From assembly GCF_013283875.1 (NCBI RefSeq), contig NZ_CP054139.1:4836001-4900000 (forward strand): a DNA stretch of 64,000 bases. Reading direction: 5' to 3'. The notes below the pieces were generated by a model. It searched no databases, had not been told where the DNA came from, and saw only the letters and a list, made by a program, of their open reading frames with translations. Each line of letters begins with the position of its first letter. The first letter of the stretch is position 1. The stretch is from Mucilaginibacter mali. GTDB lineage: Bacteria; Bacteroidota; Bacteroidia; Sphingobacteriales; Sphingobacteriaceae. Shown here piece by piece: positions 44,965-52,674 of this stretch. The position numbers and the translations under genes were made by a program.

Positions 44965-45465
44965 ATGGCAACAGATATTTTAGCGGAATTAATTACCACA
45001 AAGGATAATTTTTTTAACGCGCTTGGCGCATTTACCCGGGAACAGTTCAACACCACCCCATTAGAAGGTAGCTGGACACCCGGACAGGTAGCCGAGCATA
45101 TTTATAAATCGGTAGCCGGTGTGCCGCATTTATTAGGTACCGATGGCATTTCCGCCGATCGCGACCCGGCCCTGAATGTAGCCGGCATCAGGCAGATGTT
45201 TTTAGATTTCAGTACCAAAATGAAATCGCCGGGCTTCGTTTTACCATCAAATGAACCGAAAGATCTGGTCGTGCTTACCCGGTCGTTAAAGGAGGCTTTC
45301 ACCGCTACCATCGATACCGCGCAGGGGAAGGATCTTAACCTCATCATCCCCGATTTTGAGTTCCCCGGTTCGGGTCCGCTAAGCCGGCTGGAATTGCTGA
45401 ATTTTATTTCGGTGCATACCCAAAGGCATACCCACCAGTTACAACAGATCAGGAAGCTTTTTTGA
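44965..45465 (+). CDS. DinB-like (DinB_2) four-helix protein
   Basis: 166 residues. The fold pattern WTPGQVAEHIYKSVAGVPHLL (about 37-57) and the C-terminal VHTQRHTHQLQQI (about 150-162) give three His in the positions that bind metal in DinB/YfiT proteins. The family includes thiol-dependent transferases (bacillithiol or mycothiol type) and many of unknown role. A -7-like TAACTTTA lies 23 bases upstream of the ATG. Monocistronic. Confidence 0.85.
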   Translation: MATDILAELITTKDNFFNALGAFTREQFNTTPLEGSWTPGQVAEHIYKSVAGVPHLLGTDGISADRDPALNVAGIRQMFLDFSTKMKSPGFVLPSNEPKDLVVLTRSLKEAFTATIDTAQGKDLNLIIPDFEFPGSGPLSRLELLNFISVHTQRHTHQLQQIRKLF

Positions 45466-45513
45466 TAAAGGCATCAGGGCATCCAAATCGCTATTTTTGA
45501 TTATTTTGCAGGC

Positions 45514-45750
45514 ATGACAGACCTGCCCGCTTATACCCGCTCTCAACTAGCCCTGCGCAACGGGCAGGACAAGCCCCAAATTTGGGTGGCCTACAAGGGG
45601 TTGATCTACGATGTAACCACCAGCCGCCTTTGGCGCGATGGCAAACACTACGAGCACTGGGCCGGCCAGGACCTTACCCCCGAGCTGGTCGACGCGCCCC
45701 ATACCGATAGCGTTTTTGAAAAATTTGAGGCGATAGGGGTGTTGAAATAG
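45514..45750 (+). CDS. Small cytochrome b5-like heme/steroid-binding domain protein
   Basis: 78 residues: a single cytochrome b5-like domain with WVAYKGLIYDVTTSRLWRDGKHYEHWAGQDLT (24-55) and a final EKFEAIGVLK. The classical HPGG heme ligand is absent; HYEHWAG stands in the corresponding area, as in bacterial MAPR-like forms. It is cytoplasmic with no signal peptide. TATTTTTG at 45492-45499 may be its -7 element. Confidence 0.85.
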   Translation: MTDLPAYTRSQLALRNGQDKPQIWVAYKGLIYDVTTSRLWRDGKHYEHWAGQDLTPELVDAPHTDSVFEKFEAIGVLK

Positions 45751-45762
45751 GCATGCATGTAA

Positions 45763-45857
45763 TGTCATCCCGAACTTGTTTCGGGGTCTCATATGCATAG
45801 TCAATCTTTGCATATCAGGCCTGTGTAATGGGATACTGAAACAAGTTCGGCATGACT
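45763..45857. repeat. 95-bp palindromic repeat (CCGAACTTGTTT family), copy 1
   Basis: Ends TGTCATCCCGAACTTGTTTC and GAAACAAGTTCGGCATGAC are inverted. A second copy is at 46594-46688, and the two flank the TonB-domain gene. Confidence 0.85.
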
Positions 45858-45907
45858 GATTGTTGCTAACAGGGATTATCGGCAAACTAAATCCCCCCGC
45901 TCATCGT

Positions 45908-45915
45908 TATATTTA
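45908..45915 (+). promoter_or_regulatory. -7 element, three bases before start codon
   Basis: TATATTTA then CAT and the ATG at 45919. No good -33 match was seen, so this is weaker than the toxin-antitoxin case. Confidence 0.45.
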
Positions 45916-45918
45916 CAT

Positions 45919-46587
45919 ATGCAAAAGCTAAGGTTTTTTATTATGTTGATCAGCGTGTTTGCTGCTGCCTTCAACGCGCACGCCCAGCCCAGCTTTAAAG
46001 GCGGCGAACAAGCGCTGGATGCCTACCTGAAGCAGCATATCATCTACCCGGAGTTCTCTTCCAAAAACTGTATCGAAGCCACTGTAAAAGTAAGTTTCAG
46101 GGTGGATAAAAACGGCAAAGTAAGCAATGTAAAAACCCGCGACGCCGTGGGTCTCGACCTTGACGACGAAGCCATACGGGTAGTAAAAATGACCACCGGC
46201 AAATGGACTATCCCCGCCGGCCGGGAAGCGGTGAATTATCTGCTGCCTATCCGCTTCACGCCCGACCAATCGCACTGCCAGGCAGCTACAAAAATGACCA
46301 TCGCGCAGGCCATTGCCACCTACCGCGCCAGGCAGGAACTGGAAAACGCCGTAACCAATTATTACGAAAATAAATACGCCGGCAAGGCCGATACAACTAA
46401 ACAAAGCGCTATCGACGCGCTGAAAAAACAACTGGGCTTTGACGATGAGTTGATTGATGAATTACTTGAAAAAGCAGCGGCAAAATTAAAACAGGGCGAT
46501 AACGAAGGCGCCTGCGCCGACTGGAAGTTTATCCGAAACATCGGCAGCACCCGTGCCGATGACCTGCTGGCAAGGTATTGTAAGTAA
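45919..46587 (+). CDS. Periplasmic protein with TonB C-terminal domain
   Basis: 222 residues with a cleavable-looking signal (MQKLRFFIMLISVFAAAFNAHAQ). Residues about 27-112 are a TonB_C-type domain (YLKQHIIYPEFSSKNCIEATVKVSFRVDKNGKV; LPIRFT). The last 100 residues are helical and end in GDNEGACADWKFIRNIGSTRADDLLARYC, which resembles a Sel1/TPR-like repeat. Classical TonB has an N-terminal membrane anchor and a Pro-rich spanner; both are missing, so an energy-transducing role is doubtful. Flanked on both sides by copies of one palindromic repeat. Confidence 0.8.
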   Translation: MQKLRFFIMLISVFAAAFNAHAQPSFKGGEQALDAYLKQHIIYPEFSSKNCIEATVKVSFRVDKNGKVSNVKTRDAVGLDLDDEAIRVVKMTTGKWTIPAGREAVNYLLPIRFTPDQSHCQAATKMTIAQAIATYRARQELENAVTNYYENKYAGKADTTKQSAIDALKKQLGFDDELIDELLEKAAAKLKQGDNEGACADWKFIRNIGSTRADDLLARYCK

Positions 46588-46593
46588 ACACAA

Positions 46594-46688
46594 TGTTATG
46601 CCGAACTTGTTTGGCACCCACACGCAGGCTAAACAATACATATTGATCACTTAGCAGGATGAGATACCGAAACAAGTTCGGCATGACA
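46594..46688. repeat. 95-bp palindromic repeat (CCGAACTTGTTT family), copy 2
   Basis: Ends TGTTATGCCGAACTTGTTTG and CGAAACAAGTTCGGCATGACA. The outer 20 bases match copy 1 closely while the middle differs. Confidence 0.85.
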
Positions 46689-46694
46689 TGTTGA

Positions 46695-46724
46695 TTGGGA
46701 TTCGATAGAGGTTTCCTATCTTTA
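46695..46724 (+). promoter_or_regulatory. Promoter of the GT39 gene, near-leaderless
   Basis: TTG (46695-46697), 19 bp, TATCTTTA (46717-46724), then CGCCCC and the ATG at 46731. The start point should fall within a few bases of the ATG. Confidence 0.65.
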
Positions 46725-46730
46725 CGCCCC

Positions 46731-48398
46731 ATGGACGGGCAGATCAACACTAATTATTTCAGGTGGCTGTATGTACTTATTGTACTGGCGGTGCTGGTCA
46801 ATTTCAGCGGTTTGTTTGTTACTATTATCGGGCCGGACGGTACCTTTTATGCCGGTATCGCCAAAACCATGGTGCAAAAGCACGATTACGTGAACTTGTA
46901 TGCCCAGGGCAAGGATTTTTTAGATAAACCGCACTTCCCCTTTTGGGTAACCGCCGCTTTTTTCGAACTATTCGGCTTCCAAACCTGGGTCTATAAATTA
47001 CCCGGCATTTTGTTTTTAATGATGGGTGCAGTTTACACTTATCGCCTGGCCCTGCAATTATATAACCGCGAGATCGCCCTATGGTCGGTACTGATACTGC
47101 TTACCGCCGAGCATATCATCATCTCCAATAACGATGTCCGCGCTGAGCCTTATCTCACCGGGCTGATCATCGCTTCCATCTATCATTTCTACAACGCTTA
47201 TATCCGTAACAATTACTGGCAATTGCTTTGGGGCGCCATATTCGCCGCGCTGGCTATCATGACCAAGGGCATGTTTGCCATTATCCCCATCGGCGGTGCT
47301 ATTGCCGGACAACTGATCATTACCAAACAATGGCGGCAACTGTTCCATTTACGCTGGCTGCTGGCTATCGGATTGACCGCCGTTTTTGTATTGCCCGAGT
47401 TTTACTGCCTGTATCAACAGTTCGATCTGCACCCCGAAAAACTGGTGTTTGATAAGCACAATGTATCCGGCATCAAATTTTTCTTTTGGGACAGTCAGTT
47501 CGGGCGCTTCTTCAATACCGGCCCTATCAAAGGCAGCGGCGATCCGTTCTTTTTTGTGCATACGCTGGCCTGGGCATTTCTGCCATGGTCGCTGTTGTTA
47601 TTCGCGGCTATTTACCAATCTATACGGAAGCAGGCTAAAGATACACTTAACAGCCAGTGGCTTTGCCTGTGCGGCTCCTTGCTTACGTTCCTGGTATTTT
47701 CGGCATCGAAGTTTCAGTTACCTTATTACCTCAATATTGTTTTCCCGCTGTTCGCCATTCAGCTGGCGGCTCACCTGTACAATATCCAATCAACAAAAAG
47801 TAAGTACGCGGTGCAAAGGGTGCAATCGGTTATTACGGTTTTAATGATCGGGATAATCGTTGTACTTCAATACTTTTTCAGGCCATCGACATTAGCCTGG
47901 CCGGTAGTGGCCATCATTATTGCCATGCTCATCCTGTTAATGTCCATCCCCAAGCATATCGGGGCTAAGGGCATCCGCAAAACCGTTATCCGCACGGTGA
48001 TCACCGCCTTTGTGGTGAACGTGTATCTTAACCTGGCCTTTTACCCATCGTTGCTGCACTACCAGGGCGGCAGCGAGGCGGCTATGTATATCAATAGGGT
48101 AAACACCCAAAACTACCCGGTAGCTATCACTGCCGATGCCTATAACTTCCCGCTCGATTTTTATATCCGCGGCCGGTTGGTCTCTGTTGATCCAGCGGGT
48201 AATGGCCCTATCCCACCGAAACCGTTTTATATGTTCAGTAACGGGCCTGTATTAAAAGGGCTGGCCGCTAAAGGCTGGCAGATACAACCGGTAAAATCGT
48301 TTGATAATTACTGGATCTCCATGCTGAAGCCGCAGTTTTTGAACAGCAAGACACGCCGCCAGGCTTTGGATACTGTGGTGGTGGTATTAGTAAAGTAG
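46731..48398 (+). CDS. Glycosyltransferase family 39 (ArnT/PMT-like) membrane protein
   Basis: 555 residues from the ATG at 46731. About 11-12 hydrophobic segments. The first periplasmic loop has the acidic catalytic-type GPDGTFYAGIAKTM (about 33-46), then LDKPHFPFWVTAAFFELFG, the ArnT-like signature, and NNDVRAEPY (about 138-146). Such enzymes transfer a sugar from a polyprenyl-phosphate donor to lipid A, protein or glycan outside the membrane. Acceptor unknown. The start is set by the promoter directly upstream. Confidence 0.9.
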   Translation: MDGQINTNYFRWLYVLIVLAVLVNFSGLFVTIIGPDGTFYAGIAKTMVQKHDYVNLYAQGKDFLDKPHFPFWVTAAFFELFGFQTWVYKLPGILFLMMGAVYTYRLALQLYNREIALWSVLILLTAEHIIISNNDVRAEPYLTGLIIASIYHFYNAYIRNNYWQLLWGAIFAALAIMTKGMFAIIPIGGAIAGQLIITKQWRQLFHLRWLLAIGLTAVFVLPEFYCLYQQFDLHPEKLVFDKHNVSGIKFFFWDSQFGRFFNTGPIKGSGDPFFFVHTLAWAFLPWSLLLFAAIYQSIRKQAKDTLNSQWLCLCGSLLTFLVFSASKFQLPYYLNIVFPLFAIQLAAHLYNIQSTKSKYAVQRVQSVITVLMIGIIVVLQYFFRPSTLAWPVVAIIIAMLILLMSIPKHIGAKGIRKTVIRTVITAFVVNVYLNLAFYPSLLHYQGGSEAAMYINRVNTQNYPVAITADAYNFPLDFYIRGRLVSVDPAGNGPIPPKPFYMFSNGPVLKGLAAKGWQIQPVKSFDNYWISMLKPQFLNSKTRRQALDTVVVVLVK

Positions 48399-48502
48399 CA
48401 AATTAGCGATTCTGCACAAGAGAGGTAATGTAGGGGTATCTCGTTAAGTTGTTTGTTTGGATATCGGTTAAATTGCATTGCAAAACGATTCCACATCTGC
48501 TA

Positions 48503-49258
48503 ATGAAAAAACTTGCTGTTTTCTTCCTGCTTTTGATCAGCTTCGCGGCATCGGCTCAAAAGCCATTATTCCGTGTGATCGCCTTATACGAGAACGGCGG
48601 CCATCACCTTGAATATTCCAAACGGGCAAAGGTTTGGCTCGATTCGCTGGCTGCGAAAAAGAATTTCCACATCGATTACATCCAGAATACTGATAAAATT
48701 GACGAAGCTTTTTTAAACCAGTATCAGCTCTTCATCCAATTAGATTATCCGCCCTACGCCTGGAAAGACAAAGCCGTAAGCGCATTTCAAAAATATATTG
48801 ACGAAGGCCGGGGCGGCTGGATCGGCTTTCACCATGCCACCCTGCTGGGCGAGTTTGATGGCTATCATATCTGGCCCTGGTTTTCTGACTTTATGGGCGG
48901 GATACAGTTTAAGAACTACATTGCAACCTTCGCGCAGGGCAAGGTGAATGTAGAAGATAGCAGACACCCTGTAATGCGGGGCGTGCCGGCATCGTTCATC
49001 ATCGCTAAAGACGAGTGGTACACCTATAATAAAAGTCCGCGGCCAAATGTGCACGTGCTGGCCAGTGTTGATGAGAACAGCTATACCCCCGGTACCGATA
49101 TTAAAATGGGCGATCACCCTGTGGTGTGGACCAACGAGCATTATAAAGCCCGTAACGTATATATTTTTATGGGACACTCGCCCGACTTATTTAACAACAT
49201 GACGTATAAACAGTTATTTACTAATGCGATATTTTGGGCGGCTGGAGTTAAGGAGTAA
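48503..49258 (+). CDS. ThuA domain protein, exported
   Basis: 251 residues from the ATG at 48503, which opens a signal peptide (MKKLAVFFLLLISFAASAQ). The ThuA-like glutamine-amidotransferase fold is recognised by GRGGWIGFHHATLL (about 107-120), DEWYTYNKSP and HPVVWTNEHYKARNVYIFMGHSPDLF. ThuA proteins are linked to disaccharide use, mostly without known chemistry. The reading order sulfatase, GT39, ThuA, GH9 suggests glycan work but there are large gaps between genes. Confidence 0.88.
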   Translation: MKKLAVFFLLLISFAASAQKPLFRVIALYENGGHHLEYSKRAKVWLDSLAAKKNFHIDYIQNTDKIDEAFLNQYQLFIQLDYPPYAWKDKAVSAFQKYIDEGRGGWIGFHHATLLGEFDGYHIWPWFSDFMGGIQFKNYIATFAQGKVNVEDSRHPVMRGVPASFIIAKDEWYTYNKSPRPNVHVLASVDENSYTPGTDIKMGDHPVVWTNEHYKARNVYIFMGHSPDLFNNMTYKQLFTNAIFWAAGVKE

Positions 49259-49267
49259 TTGTGGCAA

Positions 49268-49402
49268 TTTAACCACAAAGGCCACAAAGTAAAGTAACAC
49301 AAAGAACCACAAAGCCTTTGTGTACGATACAGAATAGAAAAATACTTTGCGGCCTTTGTGCTTGATATACCTGCTATTTCTTTGCGCCCTTTGTGGTTAA
49401 AT
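49268..49402. repeat. TTAACCACA palindromic repeat, long copy
   Basis: Ends ATTTAACCACAAAG and CTTTGTGGTTAAAT are inverted, with several CACAAAG / CTTTGTG units inside. It fills the space before the GH9 gene and ends 18 bp before its ATG. Confidence 0.85.
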
Positions 49403-49420
49403 CAACACCAAAAACAAACT

Positions 49421-51190
49421 ATGAAACACACCATACTCACCTTATTAATCTTTTGTTCGCTAACGCTATTGGCGCAGGATAAGCCGGTTATTTATACCAA
49501 CCAGGTAGCCTTTGATATCAACGGGCCAAAATCGGCCCTGGTAGGTAACGGACAGAAGCTACCGCCGCATACGGCTTTTGCTTTGGTTGATGCAGGTAAC
49601 TCCAAACCTGTATTTACCGGAACCTTAGGCCCGGCCCAGCAAATTACAGAATGGCGGCCGGGTCAGTATTTTTACAAGGCCGATTTTTCAGGCTTTAACA
49701 AAGCTGGGAAATACCGGATCAGCGTACATGTTGGAAGCAAAACCAGCCTTTCGGATGCCTTTGAGGTAAAACCCGATGCTTTAGCGCAATCGACTATTCA
49801 ATCGATACTGCATTATTACCGCAGGCAGCGGGCCAACACCCCGGGCGAGCTTGCGGCCGATGCTAAAATGAAGCTTTTGGGCACCGGGCAGACAGTCGAT
49901 ATACATGGCGGCTGGTGCGATGCCTCGGGCGATGTGAGTAAATACTTCTCGCATTTGGCTTATGCCAATTTTATGTCGCCGCAGCAGATCCCGCTGGTCA
50001 CCTGGTCGATGGTTTATGCGGATGAGGCCGTGCCGAAGCTGCTTACCCGATTAGGGGCTAAAGATTCGATAGAAAGCGAAGCCCTTTGGGGGGCGGATTA
50101 TATGATGCGGGCCTTATCAAAAGAGGGCTATTTCTATATGATCGTCTTCAGTTATTTTAATAAAGATCCCAATGCCCGCCGCATAGTGGGGCTGCATGCC
50201 AACAGCGTAACCACCAACGAATATCAAAGCGCATTTCGCGAGGGCGGCGGCATGGCCATCGCCGCGCTGGCCCGTATCTCCCGCTGGAAAAAACACGGCG
50301 ATTTTACATCGGCCCAATACCTTGATGCCGCCAAGCGGGCGTTCGCGCACCTGCTGGTTAACAATACCAAATACGATGACGATGGCAAGGAAAACATCAT
50401 CGACGATTACTGCGCCCTGATGGCCGCCACCGAACTTTGGATAGCCACCAGCGATGTACAATACCGTACCGAGGCCCGCAAACGTGCCGAAAAACTATCC
50501 ACCCGCTTAACCCGAACCGGCTATTTCCGCGCCGACGATGGCAGCCGGCCCTACTGGCATGCATCCGATGCGGGCTTACCGATCATTGCCCTGGCACGCT
50601 TTGCCAAACAGGAAACCGATGAGGTTTACCGTGCCCAGGCTTTGCAAACTATTAAAGCATCGTTAGACTATGAATTAAGGGTAACCAACGAAGTAAACAA
50701 TCCATTCGGTTATGCCCGGCAGACATTTAAGTATAAGGACAAGATACAGGACGGCTTTTTTATCCCGCACGAAAACGAGACCGGTTGGTGGTGGCAGGGC
50801 GAGAATGCCCGCTTAGGTTCGCTGGCAGCGGCGGCTATTGTAGGCGGGCGCATGGCATACCCCGCAAATAATGCCTGGAAAGTAAAACCCGCGCTGGCCG
50901 CTTTCGCTACCGATCAGTTAAATTGGATACTGGGCAGTAATCCTTATCAAATGTGCTTTATGTATAACTTCGGGAGTAAAAATGTGCCTTATATGCACAG
51001 CAACTTTGGGCATGGTTCCGAAAGGGGTGGCATTTCCAACGGTATAACCGGTGGCGATGGCAAGGCTGATGGCAGTGATATCGACTTTAAAACCGAAGCC
51101 CAGGGCAACGAGTGGCGCTGGACTGAACAATGGATCCCTCACGCCGCCTGGTTTTTACAGGCAATAGCCGCCATGGCCGAAGAGAAATAA
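49421..51190 (+). CDS. Glycoside hydrolase family 9 with N-terminal Ig-like domain
   Basis: 589 residues from the ATG at 49421; upstream frame is repeat DNA. Signal peptide (MKHTILTLLIFCSLTLLAQ). Residues about 22-115 are a CelD_N-type Ig domain (YTNQVAFDINGPKSALV...FEVKP). The (alpha/alpha)6 catalytic domain has the nucleophile/base area GGWCDASGDVSKYFSHLAYANF (about 165-186) and the acid in TEQWIPHAAWFLQAI (about 570-584). GH9 enzymes hydrolyse beta-1,4-glucans or, in some clades, exo-act on glucosaminides. Exported. Followed by a clear terminator. Confidence 0.9.
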   Translation: MKHTILTLLIFCSLTLLAQDKPVIYTNQVAFDINGPKSALVGNGQKLPPHTAFALVDAGNSKPVFTGTLGPAQQITEWRPGQYFYKADFSGFNKAGKYRISVHVGSKTSLSDAFEVKPDALAQSTIQSILHYYRRQRANTPGELAADAKMKLLGTGQTVDIHGGWCDASGDVSKYFSHLAYANFMSPQQIPLVTWSMVYADEAVPKLLTRLGAKDSIESEALWGADYMMRALSKEGYFYMIVFSYFNKDPNARRIVGLHANSVTTNEYQSAFREGGGMAIAALARISRWKKHGDFTSAQYLDAAKRAFAHLLVNNTKYDDDGKENIIDDYCALMAATELWIATSDVQYRTEARKRAEKLSTRLTRTGYFRADDGSRPYWHASDAGLPIIALARFAKQETDEVYRAQALQTIKASLDYELRVTNEVNNPFGYARQTFKYKDKIQDGFFIPHENETGWWWQGENARLGSLAAAAIVGGRMAYPANNAWKVKPALAAFATDQLNWILGSNPYQMCFMYNFGSKNVPYMHSNFGHGSERGGISNGITGGDGKADGSDIDFKTEAQGNEWRWTEQWIPHAAWFLQAIAAMAEEK

Positions 51191-51193
51191 GAA

Positions 51194-51226
51194 AGGGCCG
51201 GAGATATTTCCGGCCCTGTTTGTTTT
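51194..51226 (+). terminator. Rho-independent terminator shared by convergent genes
   Basis: Perfect stem AGGGCCGGA / TCCGGCCCT (51194-51202 with 51209-51217), loop GATATT, then GTTTGTTTT. It lies 3 bp after the GH9 stop and just beyond the stop of the minus-strand acidic gene. Confidence 0.85.
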
Positions 51227-51440
51227 ACGCTTCGTCTTCAGTTTCGTCTTCTTCTTCCTCATCCTCGTCGTCTTCAGACTCTTCTTCGTCGGCTTCTTCT
51301 TCGCTTTCTTCAGCGTCTTCGTCCTGCTCTTCTTCGTCCTGTTCTGCCTGCTCCTGGTTCAGGTCAGTATCCTGTTCGTTAATTTCTTCGGCCGATACGT
51401 CCTGGGTATCTTCCGGCTCGGTTAAGTTTAATAAATTCAT
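51225..51440 (-). CDS. Extremely acidic 71-residue protein
   Basis: 71 residues, of which 41 are Asp or Glu and none is Lys, Arg or His. After MNLLNLTEPEDTQDVSAEE the sequence is almost only D, E, Q, S and A, so it should be disordered and strongly negative. No signal peptide. It could mimic nucleic acid, bind divalent cations or act as a histone- or ribosome-binding chaperone tail; nothing in the sequence decides. A run of GAG/GAA/GAC codons of this kind can also be a chance frame, but the clean ATG, stop at a shared terminator and position support a real gene. Confidence 0.6.
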   Translation of the reverse strand: MNLLNLTEPEDTQDVSAEEINEQDTDLNQEQAEQDEEEQDEDAEESEEEADEEESEDDEDEEEEDETEDEA

Positions 51441-51743
51441 GGTTGTAAATGTTAGACCCTAATTTAGCGATACGTCTTGCCGGGCAGGTGCCCTTAACAT
51501 CATCTTTCCGTTAACAAATCAGGCTGTTTTACCACGCGGCGTGGTAGGTTTGTTAAGGTGCTATTAAACTATCGGCGAGGTGGTTACAATAAGTTTTCGT
51601 GGGGTTATTGTGTGTGGCAGTTTAACCACAAAGAACACAAAGGGAGAAATCACAAAGTTCACAAAGATTTTTCAAGCTTTGCCTTTTGTGAACTTCGTGC
51701 AAAATTCTTCGTGCTCTTAGTGGTTAATTTGCCAGTTCTACAA
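51441..51743. other. Gene-free stretch with repeat
   Basis: 303 bp between the acidic gene and the first metallophosphoesterase. It holds the promoter region of the acidic gene, a small palindrome (ACCACGCGGCGTGGT, 51531-51545) and the TTAACCACA repeat at 51615-51734. Confidence 0.7.
51615..51734. repeat. TTAACCACA palindromic repeat, long copy
   Basis: Ends TGGCAGTTTAACCAC and GTGGTTAATTTGCCA are inverted, with CACAAAG units inside. Translation on the plus strand gives a false NHKEHKG-type peptide. Confidence 0.85.
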
Positions 51744-52655
51744 TCACCCGTAAGGTACATATCGCTCTTCAAACGTGCCGTCGTTATACAGGTCTATCAA
51801 ACCGTAACCGGGGAAGGTTTCGCGGCGGTTGCCTTCCCACCAGGCGCCGCTTACGGCGCCGTTGCACAGGTAGGTAACATTGTTATACACCACCTTATCC
51901 CGCAGGTGGATATGCCCGCTGAGGCACAATTTTACATTGGGGTGCTTATAAAAAAGGCTGATGATCTTTGCCGTATCGGTATGCATATCGCCGCCCAGCA
52001 TTTGCCACTTGTTAATAATGTTGTCTTCTATCATCAGCGTGGCGGTTAAAATTGGTATGTGCGAAACCACCATTACCGGCATGTGGGCGGGTGTGTTGTT
52101 CAGTTCGGCTTCCAGCCAGGCAAACTGCTCGTCGCCTAACTTACCGATGTACCAGGTTTGGTCGATATCCAGGTGCACGCTATCCAGCATCAAAAACTTC
52201 CAGCCATTTTGTGCGAAGCTGTAATAAGGCTTTGCCAGCCCCAGTTGATCCATGGAATATTGCTTGCCGTAGATGGCCTGGCCCTTATTGTTTTCGCTCC
52301 ACCAGATATCGTGGTTACCCAGGCAATAGCGCACGGACAAGCTGCATTCATTCTTCATGATGCTTTTTTCCAGTTGCCACTGCGCGTTAATGGTATCGAT
52401 GTTCTCTTTATTCATATCAAAAACGATATCGCCACTGTTGATCATCAGGTCGATACCCGGCTTTTGCTGCTGAATATGGTGCAGGCAGCGTGTAAATTTA
52501 TCGGGCGCGCCAAACTGATCTTTTAAGTGTACGTCGGTAATGTGCGCTATGCGCAGCGCCGGTTTCTTGGCTTCATCATTGCGTACAGAAGCAATACCGG
52601 TTGCGGGCAGCAGCAAGGCCGCGCCAATGTTTTTTAGGGCCGATCTTCTTTCCAT
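51744..52655 (-). CDS. Calcineurin-like metallophosphoesterase, exported
   Basis: 303 residues. The N-terminus MERRSALKNIGAALLLPATGIASV has a twin-Arg start resembling a Tat signal. Metal motifs: ITDVHLKDQFG (about 39-49), GDIVFD (about 74-79), GNHDIWW (about 107-113), SHIPIL (about 187-192) and SGHIHLRD (about 236-243). Such enzymes hydrolyse phosphomono- or diesters; substrate unknown. The second phosphoesterase gene ends 19 bp upstream, so they may form an operon. Confidence 0.9.
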   Translation of the reverse strand: MERRSALKNIGAALLLPATGIASVRNDEAKKPALRIAHITDVHLKDQFGAPDKFTRCLHHIQQQKPGIDLMINSGDIVFDMNKENIDTINAQWQLEKSIMKNECSLSVRYCLGNHDIWWSENNKGQAIYGKQYSMDQLGLAKPYYSFAQNGWKFLMLDSVHLDIDQTWYIGKLGDEQFAWLEAELNNTPAHMPVMVVSHIPILTATLMIEDNIINKWQMLGGDMHTDTAKIISLFYKHPNVKLCLSGHIHLRDKVVYNNVTYLCNGAVSGAWWEGNRRETFPGYGLIDLYNDGTFEERYVPYG

Positions 52656-52674
52656 AATTTCAGGTTAAATTGGG

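Noticed and set aside
45919..46587. Complete energy-transducing TonB
   Set aside because: There is a cleavable-type signal but no Pro-rich spanner or membrane anchor, and no ExbB/ExbD genes.
49268..49402. Short repeated CACAAAG units as a CRISPR array
   Set aside because: Units are too short and irregular, with no spacers of even length and no cas genes in the window.
51130..51462. Plus-strand serine-rich frame
   Set aside because: It begins inside the GH9 gene and the serine run is the antisense of the acidic codons of the minus-strand gene.
51558..52049. Plus-strand frame of 163 codons starting with an NHKEHKG-type peptide
   Set aside because: The first part is translated TTAACCACA repeat and the rest is antisense to the phosphoesterase gene.
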